The notes under the pieces: generated by a model
What the model saw: the letters and a program-made list of their open reading frames with translations, nothing else
The model's database searches: none
What the model was told of the DNA's origin: nothing
Translations under genes and position numbers: made by a program
Origin: Hibiscus mutabilis
Taxonomy: Eukaryota > Streptophyta > Magnoliopsida > Malvales > Malvaceae
Direction of reading: 5' to 3'
Length of the DNA: 64,000 nucleotides
Assembly (NCBI GenBank): GCA_019671005.1
Contig: JAGYYJ010001722.1
Span: 17,596 to 81,595 of the forward strand
Part shown: positions 10,608-22,797 of the stretch, one piece after another
Position numbering within the stretch: the first letter of the stretch is position 1
Layout of the letters: every line of letters starts with the position of its first letter

Positions 10608-13600
10608 AGGGGTACACACAGGCAAAAACCAATGTTTGTATGGGGTTTTGTTAAAGGTGGAAGGTAACTAAATTGCAATTAATTATATTAATTCTGGGCG
10701 TGTTTGTTTAATTAAGAAGAGAACGCTTGATTGAGGCTTGAAGATTGGGTTTTGGGTCTGTGTGTTTGATAGCAACATTCATGGAAAATTGCATGAATAC
10801 CAAGAAAGTCATAATCGAAGATGATTATATGAAAGAAATAGAAGCTTCGTTGGGGAAATAAATAAGAGGATGGGCCATTCATACATGTATATGTTGTAGA
10901 TTCGACAAGGCTGCCAACTCTATGACAAAATTCTCCACCACATGAAGAAAAGAATCACACACACAAACAAAACAAAAAAAATCATTATAAGGGAAAAGAA
11001 AGAAAAAGGGTTGTGATTTGTGGTTTCTAGGCAAAGAATCCAGTAAACATTACATGTATTTTTGGACACAGGGAATCAAATTAGACAAAGACATGTCCTT
11101 TTTGGCAATTTCAAATGACATGTGATGGTAGCTTTGATTATTTACCATCAATTGTGACATAAAATGATGTAATTTTGTAAGTCCTCTTAAATGGAAGGTG
11201 GTTGATGTAGGAGCCAACCACTCACCTTATTCATTAATCTTATTTTAGGAAATTGGCGAGGCATTATTGGCATTTAAATTGCACATTTGAGATGGTTGAG
11301 AAACCCAACCTGGGATCGTGCAAGAAGTTTCGGGACAGCTACATCCGTTATAAGGTTCTTTAGTTTATATTTATGTTGATTAATGATGTTTCACAAAGCA
11401 AACAGTTAGCACAGTAGTAGCCCCTACATTTTTTTTAGAACCCATCCATGCATATTTTTCTAAGGTTTTTCTTTTGACTTTCTTATTCATAACCACAATA
11501 CTTGACAATATTAGGTTTAATATGTAAATAGGTCCTTAAAGTATTTACTCTGTTAACTTTAGGTATTTGAAGTATTTTTTTCGTTAAGGATTACTCTAAC
11601 ATTACCACCGTTTTCAATTTTCACCCTACCCAATAATTAATGATGTGACACAATCACATAAACTCGTGACACTTAAACGATGTGATAAATTAAAAAATAT
11701 ATAGGAATGTGAACGACGCAAAATATATATATATATATATATGTTGAAAAATATCAATTACTATATTTTTAAAAATATGTTTTTTTAATTTTTAAAATTA
11801 AAAAAATAAAGCTTTTCACATGATCAGTCCTAACTGATCATCGCATCATAATCTTGGATAGAGAAAACGGATGAGATGAAAATAGCAACAATGAAAAACG
11901 TAACAAAAAATAGTTCAGTGGTTAAAATGAGCAAAGAGTATAATTGAGAGGTGATTTTACAATTAAGTCATAATACTAATATACAAGACGACGACCCTTT
12001 TAAATTTGACAAACATTTCTTTGTTTATGGCGAAAGTAAGAAGCCCGCCATCTCATATAACCAATTTCCAATAAAGATGGCTGTACTGCAAAGTAGATGG
12101 TTTCCCCCTTAAAATTATATATATACACACCATAACACAAAACAAGAAAGCTTGACCATTGGCCACGACCATCCAGAATTCAAAAAAGTGAGCCCCATGT
12201 ACATACATAGAGAGAACAAGAGCAAATGGTTCTCAATTCTCTTTGGTTGAATTAGCTAGCCATGGGGCTCACAGCCGAATGAAAATCACCTAATTCAGCA
12301 AATAAGATTCTATCCGGACGTTAAAAAAACATGATTTCTTAACAACATTTACCCTACTAATATGACACAAACCACCCTCTCATTCTTCCACTAATTACAC
12401 CACCATCTCCAACAATGCATGCACGCATGTACATACAAACTCAATTTGTTTTCTTCTTCGGGATAAAGACAACAAAATGGTGGAATGCAAAAACAAAGGA
12501 GGAACATCTACATTATTGAAACTGCTTGAGATGGCGCTTACAATTGGTTAAAGGGGGGTCCCTTGTACTTTTATTCTACCATGTTGTAAACTTTGTTTAT
12601 GGCAAATCCCCAAAAGCTCGTTCTACCTCCTCATCTCGCTCTTCTCCTTTATGATTTTGCACACTGCCGTCTGCATGATAAAAACCGAAGAGACCAAAGG
12701 AAAAAAAGGGTGATCATTGATGTAATCCATACAATTCAATTCAGCCTTCTGAAGACTCACTTTCCAAAATTTCTACATATTCGCTCCGCAGTGTATTAGT
12801 TTATTCAGGGAAAATATGACAAGGAAATGGGGTACTTTAACAAGATTATCTATCTCCACGCCAATAAATCTTGTGTCTCAACTAGTGTCATATTCATCAC
12901 ATTTGCAGGGGAGTAAAATCAACTAAATAACCATTGAGAGTAGCATAGAGGTCAGACTTCATTCGTCGACGAAATTAAAAGAAAAGACCCTATATATAGT
13001 CTCCATTACCTTAAGTAAACCTACAGGCTGTGTCACTACAATGTCATGCAACAGTCTTTCTTAGTAAACATGTTTGTAAATTTGAGGAAAATATACTATA
13101 TAGAAAAAATGTCTCCAATGAAAGAATGGTTTGCCACCTGCATACTTTTATAAGAGCTAAGAAGCTGGCTAGCTCTGTGCACACTCAAATGGTTGCAAGG
13201 ATCCTTCAGAAAATTCATGCATCCGAAAACGTTCCAAAAGTTCAAAGGGCCTGCAAATAACACAAGGAAATTTGATTCTAGAAGCATGACCATAAGAGCC
13301 AAGAAAAGAACTTAAACAGAGTAAATAAAAATAAAACAATGAGAACTTAAGGGACTATATAGTTGTAAGTAATTGTTTAATATGGAGCAAAATTTCACCT
13401 ATAGGAAATCCAACTAATGAAACCATAGTAGACAAGTTCATTTTGTGGAATAACATCCTCCGATAAGACCACCTATAGATTGAAAAAAGGACAGTTGGCA
13501 TTTGCCTAGCTAGGTGATGCTACAGGGATAAAGGAGGGTTGCATATCCTTGGATCAGATATTTGAGGAAGAAAATATTTGAATTTTCCCCCCCTAGAGTC

Positions 13601-13778
13601 CATAAAACTATACAATTTGTGTTTCCACCTGTGCAGAAGGAAACTTGCATGACAATTAATAAATGATCAATCAGAACAAAATACAAGAGAAACGGCGAAG
13701 GAAAGGAGAAACAGATGGCACTATCTCATCAGAGGTATGTTCCACTTTAAAACACAAAAGAAGTATCATCCATAATCC
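10608..13778. other. Intergenic DNA
   Basis: No recognisable gene. Holds a TA microsatellite at about 11719-11742 and AT-rich sequence. The stretch just below 13779 is the 3' side of the WD40 remnant. ORFs at 12593-12799 and 13030-13302 show no family features. Confidence 0.4.
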
Positions 13779-14691
13779 TTACAGGAAGGCTTCACGATTA
13801 CGACATAATTTGCGTTGATTACTTTCCATGGCGTCTAACACATTCACAGCTTCTGGCCCTGCTGACTCACCGGCAACCATTGATGGAACAGCAGCAGTTG
13901 GAGTCCACAGCTACACGGCAAACCAGCTAAAATAAGAAAAGTAATCTTGAATATTGCATATAATTGAACTCTTCCCATAAACCCGATGCTCACCTTTATA
14001 GTGTTGTCAATTCCACTGGTTGCCACAAAGCAATCAAATGGATGGCACTGAATACAGTTTACAACTGCAGTGAGCAAGAGATATTTTTCAGTGAATAATA
14101 AACCATAAGGTGATGGCAAAGCCCACCGTCTGGAGGGCATCGCACAGAGAGGCGAAATATTACCTGCATCATCTCCAAGAAACATTTTTATCAATCTACC
14201 AGTCTGCTTTTCCCAAATAAACCACCTTCCATCATCACTGCCGCTTGCGACAAATTCACCTGAATGAATCAATGAGAATGTCATGATAATAATTTCATTG
14301 CCAAAATCAAGAAGTCATGAGCAACTGTTTTCCATGATAAGAACTGGTTTCATGAAAAGTCAAGGATTGATGAAAAGATATTAGTAACATCCACAACGAA
14401 TAAGAATTGGGATTAAGAGGGGTGAAAAAAATATGTATATATATGATAATTGATTACAAGACACTAGTGAGATTAAATTTTGTTAGAGATTAACTATCAG
14501 CATGATTTATTGTAATTCTTAATTACATATCAGATAAACCGAAAAAAATATCTTCAACTCCGCTATTCCTCAGAACTGCAAGCCAGAAATAACAATGCGA
14601 AGAAAGAGAGAGGAAATACGTGACCAATGTCGATGTGCCTGGTCTCGAGTAGATTGTGCACGTTGCCGTCATGGAACGGCCATTCCTCCAT
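13779..14691 (-). pseudogene. Internally deleted ASG2/DCAF-type WD40 gene
   Basis: Four pieces match the start and end of the ASG2 (altered seed germination 2; WD40+TPR, DDB1-CUL4 associated factor) family. Exon 1, 14625-14691, reads MEEWPFHDGNVHNLLETRH then IDI. The others are 14164-14259 (GEFVASGSDDGRWFIWEKQT then GRLIKMFLGDDA), 13994-14064 (VVNCIQCHPFDCFVATSGID then NTIK) and 13779-13910 (LWTPTAAVPSMVAGESAGPE then AVNVLDAMESNQRKLCRNRE, stop). Everything between, including most WD repeats and the TPR region (normally over 600 residues), is gone, and the last 25 or so residues are replaced by AFL-stop. Introns between the last three exons are kept with GT/AG borders, so this arose from genomic DNA, not a retrocopy. 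With a GTCACG donor at 14624 the four exons give one 121-residue ORF; the alternative donor GTATTT five bases further into the intron breaks the frame. Confidence 0.8.
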
Positions 14692-15455
14692 CGAGTTCCT
14701 TGGTTAAAAATAAACAAAGAAAAATGGAAGGATGTTCAAAAATCCTAGCTCCGATCGGCAGCGAAGCTGGTAATCGGCGATGATCAAAAGCGATTCCAAG
14801 AGCGGAAAACAATTCCCATCCTATTTTAGAAGCTGAGACTGGTTTCTCTTTGGTTTTAATTACGAAAACGCTATGGATCTTGAGACATCAAAGCAAGCAA
14901 TTGATCAAACGCGTTGCTTCCTTCGTGTTTGAGACTTGGTGTACTGTGTTAAGATTCTCAAATTTTCGGAGGAAAAGAAAAACAAAATAATCAAAAACAA
15001 TAACAACCGTGCTGGGTTGAGGTGGGGGAGTTGTTTAGAGAAAGGAGGAGTCGGTAAATGGCAAAGTAGCCCAGTAAGGAAGGTCCAGTCTATACAAAGC
15101 CCATGTTTTTTTAACAGCAATGAATGTTTTGACTTTTTTTATCTATATATATATAAGGATTATTATCTCATACACATGTGATGAAAACTTTTTTGTTTTC
15201 ATAAGTACCTTAAATTTGAGGTTCAGGGTTTCAGTTTAGGGGTTCTAGTGCAGGGGTTTATAATTCAGGCTTTATGGTTAAAATTTAAGGTTTAGGATCA
15301 GTGGGGTTTTGAACATGTGCAAGATGAGCGATCACACATGGTCCCAAATGACTTGAATTAATTGTTTAGGATTACAAATCAAATGGCCTCGTTTTAATAA
15401 ACTGCACAAGGCCCTTTAAGACTTTGAACCGTCTCTGTTTAGGATTAGAGTTTAG
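14692..15455. other. 5' flank of the WD40 remnant
   Basis: Adjacent to the remnant's ATG, so 14692 to about 15120 probably holds the old 5' UTR and promoter. Beyond it is AT-rich DNA with a few TTTAGGG-like units. No gene seen. Confidence 0.35.
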
Positions 15456-15459
15456 GGTT

Positions 15460-15800
15460 ACGTAGGGGCAGATCTTGGTGCAATAATTTGGGGTTTAATT
15501 AAAATTTTTGAAAATTTCAAGGATTTAATGAGATTTTTTTAAGGAAATTAAGGATCTAATTAAAATTTTCAAAAAAATTAGGAGTCTTAATGAAATTTTT
15601 AACAATTTAAGGAACTTAATTAAAAATATTAAGACTTAATGAAAATTTCTAACAAATTTGAGGACGCCAATTAAAATTTCTAAAATATTTGAGGTATATA
15701 AATACAAAATTGAAGGGGCCTAATTAAAATTTATAAAATATTTGAAGGGTATAAAATTAATTTTCCCAAACATTGGGGGTGCCAAGGCTCCTAAGCTCTA
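15460..15800. repeat. Degenerate AT-rich tandem repeat
   Basis: Six to seven imperfect units of roughly 45-55 bases built on TTAATTAAAATTTTTxAAA followed by a TTxAGGAxxTTAAT block. Divergence between units is high. It ends next to GGCTCCTAAGCTCTAGG. A similar style of array with a different unit occurs at 50285-50668. Confidence 0.55.
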
Positions 15801-16037
15801 GGTGTGATTCGCCTCTTGGGTTAGGGTGATATGATTAAAATTTTAAATTTTAACTTATAAAGTTTAAACTTTTATAAACTCTAAATTTTAACTCAAAACT
15901 CAAAATTCTATAAATAGTTCATAAATTTAAAACTACTATACTTAAATTTATAAACCCTAAACATAATCTTTAAACCCTAAAATAAAGCATTTATGCAAAT
16001 AAAATTTCCACAAATGCTTATAATATATGGGAAAAAC

Positions 16038-16294
16038 TTTGATACACAGGTCGTGTAAACTTTAGTTTACACGCGCCTTTTAATTTTAGGGGTTAGAGTT
16101 TTAGTTTAGAGTTTAAGGTTTAGGGGTTTAGGTTGTATGATTTAGAATTTAAGGTTAGTGTTTATAATTTAGTGTACATGATTTAAGGTTTAGGATTTAG
16201 TTTTTTAGGGTTAGGTTTAGAAATTTAAGATTTAAATTTTTATAGTATAAATACACAGGGTTATATAAAATTAATTTTATTCAGCTGTATCAAA
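16038..16294. repeat. MITE-like element with telomere-like interior (copy C)
   Basis: Reverse-orientation relative of 2367-2592 and 4502-4739. The ends are inverted repeats: AAAACTTTGATACA on the left, TGTATCAAAGTTTT on the right. Inside is GTAAACTTTAGTTTACACG followed by degenerate TTTAGGG units (TTTTAGGGGTTAGAG, TTTAGGGTTAGG). Confidence 0.65.
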
Positions 16295-16299
16295 GTTTT

Positions 16300-17631
16300 A
16301 TCCATAATATATATTGTATTAATCATTCAAATGATCAAAGAATGATTCAAAGGTTTGGCTGATGAATTGATGCGATGAAAACTTGAGAAAGCACAACTGC
16401 ACAAGTGATGATATGACGTGACATGAGGACCATCCATTGTTAGGTGAAAGTTTGAAACTCCAGTTTCATGCACGTGCTATGGTTTCTTTATTTTAATTTG
16501 ATAACAACGTACGAAAAACATATATTATTAGTGTTCCATCACCTTGCCAAGAAATAATAATAATAACAAGTTACTGTTTTCTTTTCGTTTCCTTTTCCAG
16601 TTTTCAGGTGGGTGGCAATGACCAAAGAAAGCTATACAAAAATCCTTATAAAATAGTAAAAAAAATTGTATATACCGAATTATAAATTTTTTTGTATATA
16701 TCAAAAACTTTTTATTTTGACATATACAAAAAATCTTATAATTCAGCATATGCAGAAATTCTTATAAGTCAATATACAAATTTTTACCATTTTTGTAAAC
16801 AAAAATTTATATTTTAAAATAAAAGCATATCGGCTCATTTTAGTGCCTCACCCTATAATCACCTGACCAAAGGATGATAAACTGGAAGTAATGCTTGCCT
16901 TCAGTGGTCCCATCACCCAAAACCATTACTTTGCACCATTTCAGAAAGAAAGGGAGGGAGGGGGCAAAAGACATCTGTCTCATACATAAATGCATGCACG
17001 AGAAGTAAAAAAAATGCATAGGCATAAAGACAAAAGATTACACCAAAGCAAACACAAATTACATCAAGATCCATGCCGGCCATGGCTGCTCACATCAAAA
17101 TACAATTTGCTATTCCCATCAAAGCACTACAAGGCCCCGTGACGGCAAAAGGACTGCACCACTGTGAGATATGATGAAAATGGGAGAAGGCTCTTTGTTC
17201 GTGCAATTTTTTACATCAAAGAAAAAGGGAACCCACAAGCATGAAACTTGACAAGAAAACAAAAAGGGCAAAGAAACTGACCCAAAATACTTGATGCGCG
17301 TGTGCTTAATGCTTAGACCCCCTTTTATGAAGGGTCCCTCTAGAATAACCAGTCTTCCCATTCACACACCCAAGCTGAGCTGTGAGTCTTACTTTCTATA
17401 TACCCCAAGATGTTAATGATTCACATGATTTCTTTATAAAAGAGACTGGGATTTCCAAGCCAATTCTACTGATTTCCAACTTAACTGACTGAAGAAAGAG
17501 GGGCGGGGTTCAACACCTTCTAATTTTGGAAGACTACAAACTATATATGCGACTCTATGCAAGATTGTCTATACACTCCATTGACAGTGGCAGAAGCTAC
17601 CGCCGACAATACTTGTAATAACAGTTGCAGC
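16300..17631. other. 3' flank of the SAC51-like gene
   Basis: The part nearest 17631 is probably the 3' UTR of the bHLH gene. Farther away is AT-rich intergenic DNA. Three short minus ORFs (16528-16749, 16840-17025, 17119-17361) show no family features. Confidence 0.4.
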
Positions 17632-18699
17632 TCATAGAGTACCAAGTCTCAAGGTTTTGACTTTGTGTTTCAAGGATTTCAAGTAGTCAATAGCTTCATC
17701 AAGAACCACAACTGCATCTTTTCCCTCTCCACCTGGAATTATGCTTCGCAAAACACTCACTGTGTCACGGATTTTATCCTTTCTCGTTCTCTTGTTGCCT
17801 GAAGATGAATCCACGTCACCTGATCCAGGATTGTGGCCATTGGCACAGCTAGAATCTGCATCATCCTCGTATTCTGAAAATCGGTTTGGATTCCCTGAAT
17901 TAGTAGTGTCCATAAGCAATGGTGAATAATCGTTAGTGCCATCAAGCAGTTTTCTCTTCTTAGTAAGATTTGTAGAGCTAGCAACCTCTTCACAGCTTCC
18001 CTCAAATTGCTCATCCTGAGCAGTCGTACTAGGAGAATGACCCGTGCTCATTAACTCTTCATCCTCAGTATACTCACTATCATCGTCCGAGTAAAGCAGT
18101 ACATTGAGTTCTTCAGTGTCCTCGTGCATTTCACTTTGCACATCAGTCCCATTTTCATCTGTAGATATCGGTCCGTAAGGAATATTCTCATTTACTAAAG
18201 CTATGGGATCTTCCCCGTTAAAGTTACCAGCAACATGCGATTTTAGACCCCAAGAAGAGAGGCACTTGGTAGGAGTCCCAAAAGCAGAAGTAAAAATCAG
18301 GGTAGTTTGATCATCAGACTGATCAAAAACAAGGAATCTCTTCTCAGCAACCTCAGACCCTGTCTTGGGGATACCGATCCCACTTTCTTTACAATTTCCA
18401 TATGGATTAGCAGGGAGTTGCTCCTTCAAAGAGTTTGAAGCAAAGACCTGTCGAAAGTGGGGTAAACAGTAAAACCAGCCACGAGGTTCATTACCTTGGC
18501 TAGCACGCAAGCGAGGTAAATCTGCATTCCCGTAAACCGGCGAAGTCCCAATAGTGGACACCATATTAGTGCCAAAGTTCATGAATGTAGGATTACTACT
18601 TTGCAGCCCAAAATGAAGCGGAGCAGGCAAAGAGTTCAAGATGGGTGATTGGTGATCAAATGGCTGCCGAGGAAACCCGGATCCACAGCCTTCTCCCAT
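17632..18699 (-). CDS. SAC51-like bHLH transcription factor
   Basis: 355-residue protein in one exon; related to the plant SAC51/SACL (bHLH142-145) group. The C-terminal helix-loop-helix covers about residues 300-350: NKRTRKDKIRDTVSVLRSII, then PGGEGKDAVVVLDEAIDYLK and SLKHKVKTL. The basic part lacks the His-Glu-Arg triad of E-box binders, typical of this group as I recall it. The middle has an acidic stretch (LLYSDDDSEYTEDEELMSTG) and TKKRKLLDG, a possible nuclear signal. The N-terminal MGEGCGSGFP start also fits the family. In Arabidopsis, SAC51 acts downstream of thermospermine in limiting xylem differentiation, and its translation is controlled by a conserved uORF. That uORF is present here (18935-19318), which makes the assignment firm. 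The exact paralog is unresolved. No damage seen. Confidence 0.93.
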   Translation of the reverse strand: MGEGCGSGFPRQPFDHQSPILNSLPAPLHFGLQSSNPTFMNFGTNMVSTIGTSPVYGNADLPRLRASQGNEPRGWFYCLPHFRQVFASNSLKEQLPANPYGNCKESGIGIPKTGSEVAEKRFLVFDQSDDQTTLIFTSAFGTPTKCLSSWGLKSHVAGNFNGEDPIALVNENIPYGPISTDENGTDVQSEMHEDTEELNVLLYSDDDSEYTEDEELMSTGHSPSTTAQDEQFEGSCEEVASSTNLTKKRKLLDGTNDYSPLLMDTTNSGNPNRFSEYEDDADSSCANGHNPGSGDVDSSSGNKRTRKDKIRDTVSVLRSIIPGGEGKDAVVVLDEAIDYLKSLKHKVKTLRLGTL

Positions 18700-19762
18700 T
18701 CAACAAGAACAATCACCTACAGAAAGACACAGTTTGAACCTGAAAAGGATAGTCCAAATACTAAAAAGTAGATATTCGATAAAAACCAAGTAGTAGAAAT
18801 AGCACTACATACCAGAAATCAAATGTTGTAGCAGTTGAAATGGCAGATTACTTGCAGCTTCTCTCAAAAACAAATGGGAAAAAGAAAACTAAAAATTCCA
18901 GCTTAACTTGAACGCTAAAAATGTAAAAAGCAACCTACGTAACTGGCTTAAGCAAATGACGGAAATATTCAGCCTGAAAAAAAACGCAAGAAAGGGAATT
19001 CAATAGAGTTGGCATAAATTTTCTCACCAATCATCAATAACACAATATGGTAACAGAACAAGGAATCTCATATGTTAGAGCAAACAAATTTGAACCAATG
19101 AAATGTCAACATCACCAAACAAAAGGGTACATATTTTTTTCATAAATGCTTGAAAAATAATGGAGAAATGTAAGGAAAGGGGAAAAATATCAAACCTGGC
19201 AATCCTGAAGAGGTTGAAAGCATGCTATGACTCTAACTACAATGGTGGCACTCCCTGCAATACCATTTTCATACTTCAATGCCCGGAATCTTGTTTGGCT
19301 CGCTGCTTGGCACACCATAACTACGTCCTAACCCTTCAATATGGCACCAAAAAAGAGGGTCTTCCGGGTACGAAAACGTATTCAAAACCCCAAGATCCGT
19401 ATTCTAGATCAACAAAAACTAAACAACTACTAATACTAATGATAACTCTTGTGTTAGAAATTTGAGCGATGTGTTTGGAGATTTTCAGCTAATCTGGCGG
19501 ACATAACATGGAACGACGATGAAGAAAGTGGATCCCATGGAGGGTAGAATACTAATACTAACTAAATAAACAAAAAAAGGTGGATATTGAAGATGTATTA
19601 TGGAATTACAGAATCACTCTACAATACAAGTTCAAGGAGTTGACTTTTCGAAACACGTCAACTGAGAGACTCAACCAGCAACGCATGCTGTTCCTTCTTC
19701 AATGTAAATAGCCACTGTTTACTTCTCTTCGCAACGCTCTTCTAAAAAACAACCTAGAACCC
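18700..19762 (-). promoter_or_regulatory. Spliced 5' leader of the SAC51-like gene
   Basis: Splice sites visible on the minus strand give leader exons 19196-19762, 18813-18973 and 18700-18716 (joined to the main ORF), with introns 18974-19195 and 18717-18812. An acceptor TTTGCAG at 19763 implies at least one more exon upstream, near 19860-20000. Besides the conserved uORF, short uORFs start at 19686, 19538 and 19509, as in other SAC51-type leaders that carry several uORFs. Exon borders rest on GT/AG motifs only. Confidence 0.65.
18935..19318 (-). CDS. Conserved SAC51-family upstream ORF (53 aa, split by an intron)
   Basis: Peptide uORF in the leader of the bHLH gene. Exon 19196-19318 encodes MVCQAASQTRFRALKYENGI, then AGSATIVVRVIACFQPLQDC and Q. 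After a GTTTGA donor and a TTTTCAG acceptor, exon 18935-18973 encodes AEYFRHLLKPVT and TAG. Both exons keep phase (123 bases, then 39 with the stop) and the total of 53 residues fits the conserved SAC51 uORF as I remember it. In Arabidopsis this uORF represses main-ORF translation and thermospermine relieves the repression, so this is a cis-regulatory peptide rather than an ordinary gene. Finding it complete and unmutated, although interrupted by an intron, argues for selection. It is too short and too split to be found by simple ORF scanning. Confidence 0.93.
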
Positions 19763-21975
19763 TGCAAAGAGAGACCAACACTGATGATAAGCTAAAAAAC
19801 ACAGAAACAAATTGAATCAAATGTGGAAGTGAAAAGGATCAAAGAAGCTGACAACATACAGGAAGGAAGAAAAGATGAGAGACCCAGAAATCTCGATCAA
19901 AAGAAACACACAATTGCTCCAACAACCCTTAAGCTGCAGATACAGAAATGGATATTTTTGAAGTCTGAAATGTTTTTTTTTTTCCTTCCTTTCTTTCCCG
20001 GAACACAGATAATAGAGGCTTACAGTCAAAGGGGACGAAGATTTATGGAATGCACGGATCCTAACATATACCATTATATTATTAAATAGGGGAACGGAGT
20101 GACGAAAATGCCCTTGGAACACCCAGAAAAGAAAATTAATTAAAAAATAAAGAAATAAAAAGCCTGATTAAAGCTTTGAAACTTGAAAGGAATTGGTGAA
20201 GAAATGATGAAAGCACAGTTTGGGTCCGTGTGGTGGGTGTTTGGTGTTCGGGGTCCCACCCTTTACCATAACCGGTTCCGGGTTCGGATCCAATTTGTCA
20301 TAATATTGAAGCTTTTACCACTTTTGTGTTCGAAAAAAAATAGTGTGGAATATAAATGATCAAATAATGTGCGGAGAGATGTGATGATTATGGTTGTTGT
20401 GGATTGGCCACTTAACCGAAATTCTCCCAAGCTTTTTTCTCCCCCTTTATTTGTGATACAGAACAAAAGTGCACATGGCACATTAGCTTACCCACGAAGT
20501 AAAAATAAATGTAATGTAACGCACCACCATATATTTATATGAGTGCGTGTTGACTTGCTAGTGGACGTCCATTTTACATGGATGTTATGAGTTGACGAAG
20601 ATGATTCCAATCTCATAAAATCATACTTACATCCTTAGTTAGATAATACAAATAAATTTGATTATTTAATAATTTATATCTTTTATATTCGTTTTATGGT
20701 GAATGAATAATATAATTTTAAAATTCGTGACTATTCGAATGAACAATATTGTCTTTTAAAATATTGAGATATGATATAGCATTTATATATACGAGCAAAC
20801 TTAAACCAATTTCCATGTTTTATGGCACTACAACTTGTTCAAGGGGGCACATGGCATTTAAATATTGGTGGCGGGGATATGAAGAGCATGGAACCATTTG
20901 GTTATGGACTCCCCCAACAAACACCGCACGCTTAGTGAAAAAACAAAGAAAGTTAAAAGCAATCCCCCATGCCTTGCAATTAACAACTTTTTTTTTTATT
21001 TTAGAAATAGCAATATTGTAATGCCACGAGTAAATATAATTAAAATATGGTGGCGATGCAAACAAATGTTAAATTTATAATACATAAATTATTAACATGT
21101 TAAATGTCATAATTTAATGTATAAAATCACTTGTGAAGTATGAATAATATAGTGTTTTAACAAATTGTACAAAAAAATATAGTGTTTTAACTATTCATGT
21201 GGTCTTCAGCTTGTATGGATTCGAGTTCTGACATTGTCTTATAATACAATATCTCTTTACTTAATCAAAATAGTATTTTAATAAATTTTAAGATTCAAAA
21301 TTAATATAAAATGGCAATAATTAAGAACAATTGTAATTAAGCAAAGCTCTCTTGACCAAAAAAAAATAATAATCATAGCATTTATTAAAGAAATCAATAA
21401 GACCAATTAGCAATTCCCTTTTTTTCATTCATGCGTCATTCTCTTCCATTGGTTCAAATATTTATCATACTAGAAATAAAAAGGAAACTTAAAATGACTA
21501 AAGTATAAATGTAAAACAAATTTTGAAAAAACAAACTAACCAAGCTCAAATTTATGTTTAAAAAATGAAGGTTACGGGTAAGTTAGTGTACACTTTAATA
21601 ATTAAGGTCAAAATCAACAGTAAAGTATTTATAATAATGGGTTATTGACTTAGTAACCAACGAAGAAATTGATATTAATGATTCCTCATTCCAACGTAAG
21701 AATCACAAGATGGATGGTGTCCTTAGTGAATAAGAAGCATGACCTATGCTTTTTGGGAGGATATAACTTGGATTTTTGTTTTGATATTTTTCCTTTTGGG
21801 TAGGTAAAGTTGCATTATTAGGGGCACCCTAATCAAAATTGCTTCAACATTTGGTTATAATTCAGGCTATGTCCTATCAAGAAAGTGATAGTCATTATTG
21901 TTCAAAAAAAAAAAAGAAGGATTATTACTATTGAAATTTTTACATTCATTTAAGGTCTGCACTTGCAATACTGCC
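19763..21975. other. Upstream region of the SAC51-like gene and intergenic DNA
   Basis: 19763 to about 20100 probably contains the first leader intron, first exon and promoter. The remainder is AT-rich; ORFs such as 20263-20481 and 20749-21065 show no recognisable content. Confidence 0.35.
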
Positions 21976-21983
21976 TACGATAG

Positions 21984-22529
21984 TAGGGGCGTGCATTCGA
22001 TTAATTCGGTTAATAGACTGAACTGAATTACTCAAAATTTATTGACCGGATTTTTTTAGCCTGTAATTAAACTGATTTTTTCAAAAAAAATTAACCGAAC
22101 TGAAAAAACCGGTTAATTCCTCGATTTTTGAATTAACCGAAATTCGTTATAAAATTTTGGGTAAATTACACAGTTGGTCACTAATTTATGCTAAAATAAT
22201 CTTTTTAGTCACTAAACTTTTATTTTAGGCTAATTTGATAAAAGTTTAATCATCATTTTATAATATACCAAAAAATTTAATGATCATTTTATAATTTTTA
22301 AAAGTTTAATGAGCAAAAATAAATATATGTAATATATATAATATTACATATATAATAATTCTAGTTAATTCGGTTACTTAACCAATTTCGAACTGAATTA
22401 ATTGATAATCGAATTTCTTAAAAAAAGTTAACCATTAACCAAACCTACTTAAAACTAACCGACCGAATTAACTGAAAAAATTCAATTCAGTTGGTTAATT
22501 TGGTTAAAATCGAATAATGCACATCCCTA
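21984..22529. mobile_element. hAT-type MITE with 8-bp target duplication
   Basis: A 546-bp non-coding element. The left end is TAGGGGCGTGCATTCGATTA; the right end read in reverse is TAGGGATGTGCATTATTCGA, a clear terminal inverted repeat. It is flanked by perfect 8-bp direct repeats TACGATAG at 21976-21983 and 22530-22537, the hallmark of hAT transposition. The arms repeat AATTCGGTTAA-type units; about 22150-22320 in the middle looks like a different inserted fragment (CACAGTTGGTCACTAA and on). Confidence 0.85.
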
Positions 22530-22797
22530 TACGATAGAAAAAAAACAAGTGGCGTCAAGAAAGAAAGGTTAATTTTGTTTATTATTCTCTCTGTAGACAA
22601 TGAAAATATGTAATATTTTCTAAATTTAATTTCCATTTAAACATATTAACCTGAAAATTGATTTGTTTTTTATATAATAAATAGACAATTTAAACCTTTT
22701 CTCTAGTCTCTACCAAAGAATCAAAAGATATTAAGCGTAATTGATTCCACATTTTATATGCTATCTTACAACAATCTCAGCCAAACAAAATTTAATC

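Noticed and set aside
19160..19465. Plus-strand ORF of 101 codons
   Set aside because: It lies opposite the conserved uORF of the SAC51-like gene; the minus strand explains the conservation.
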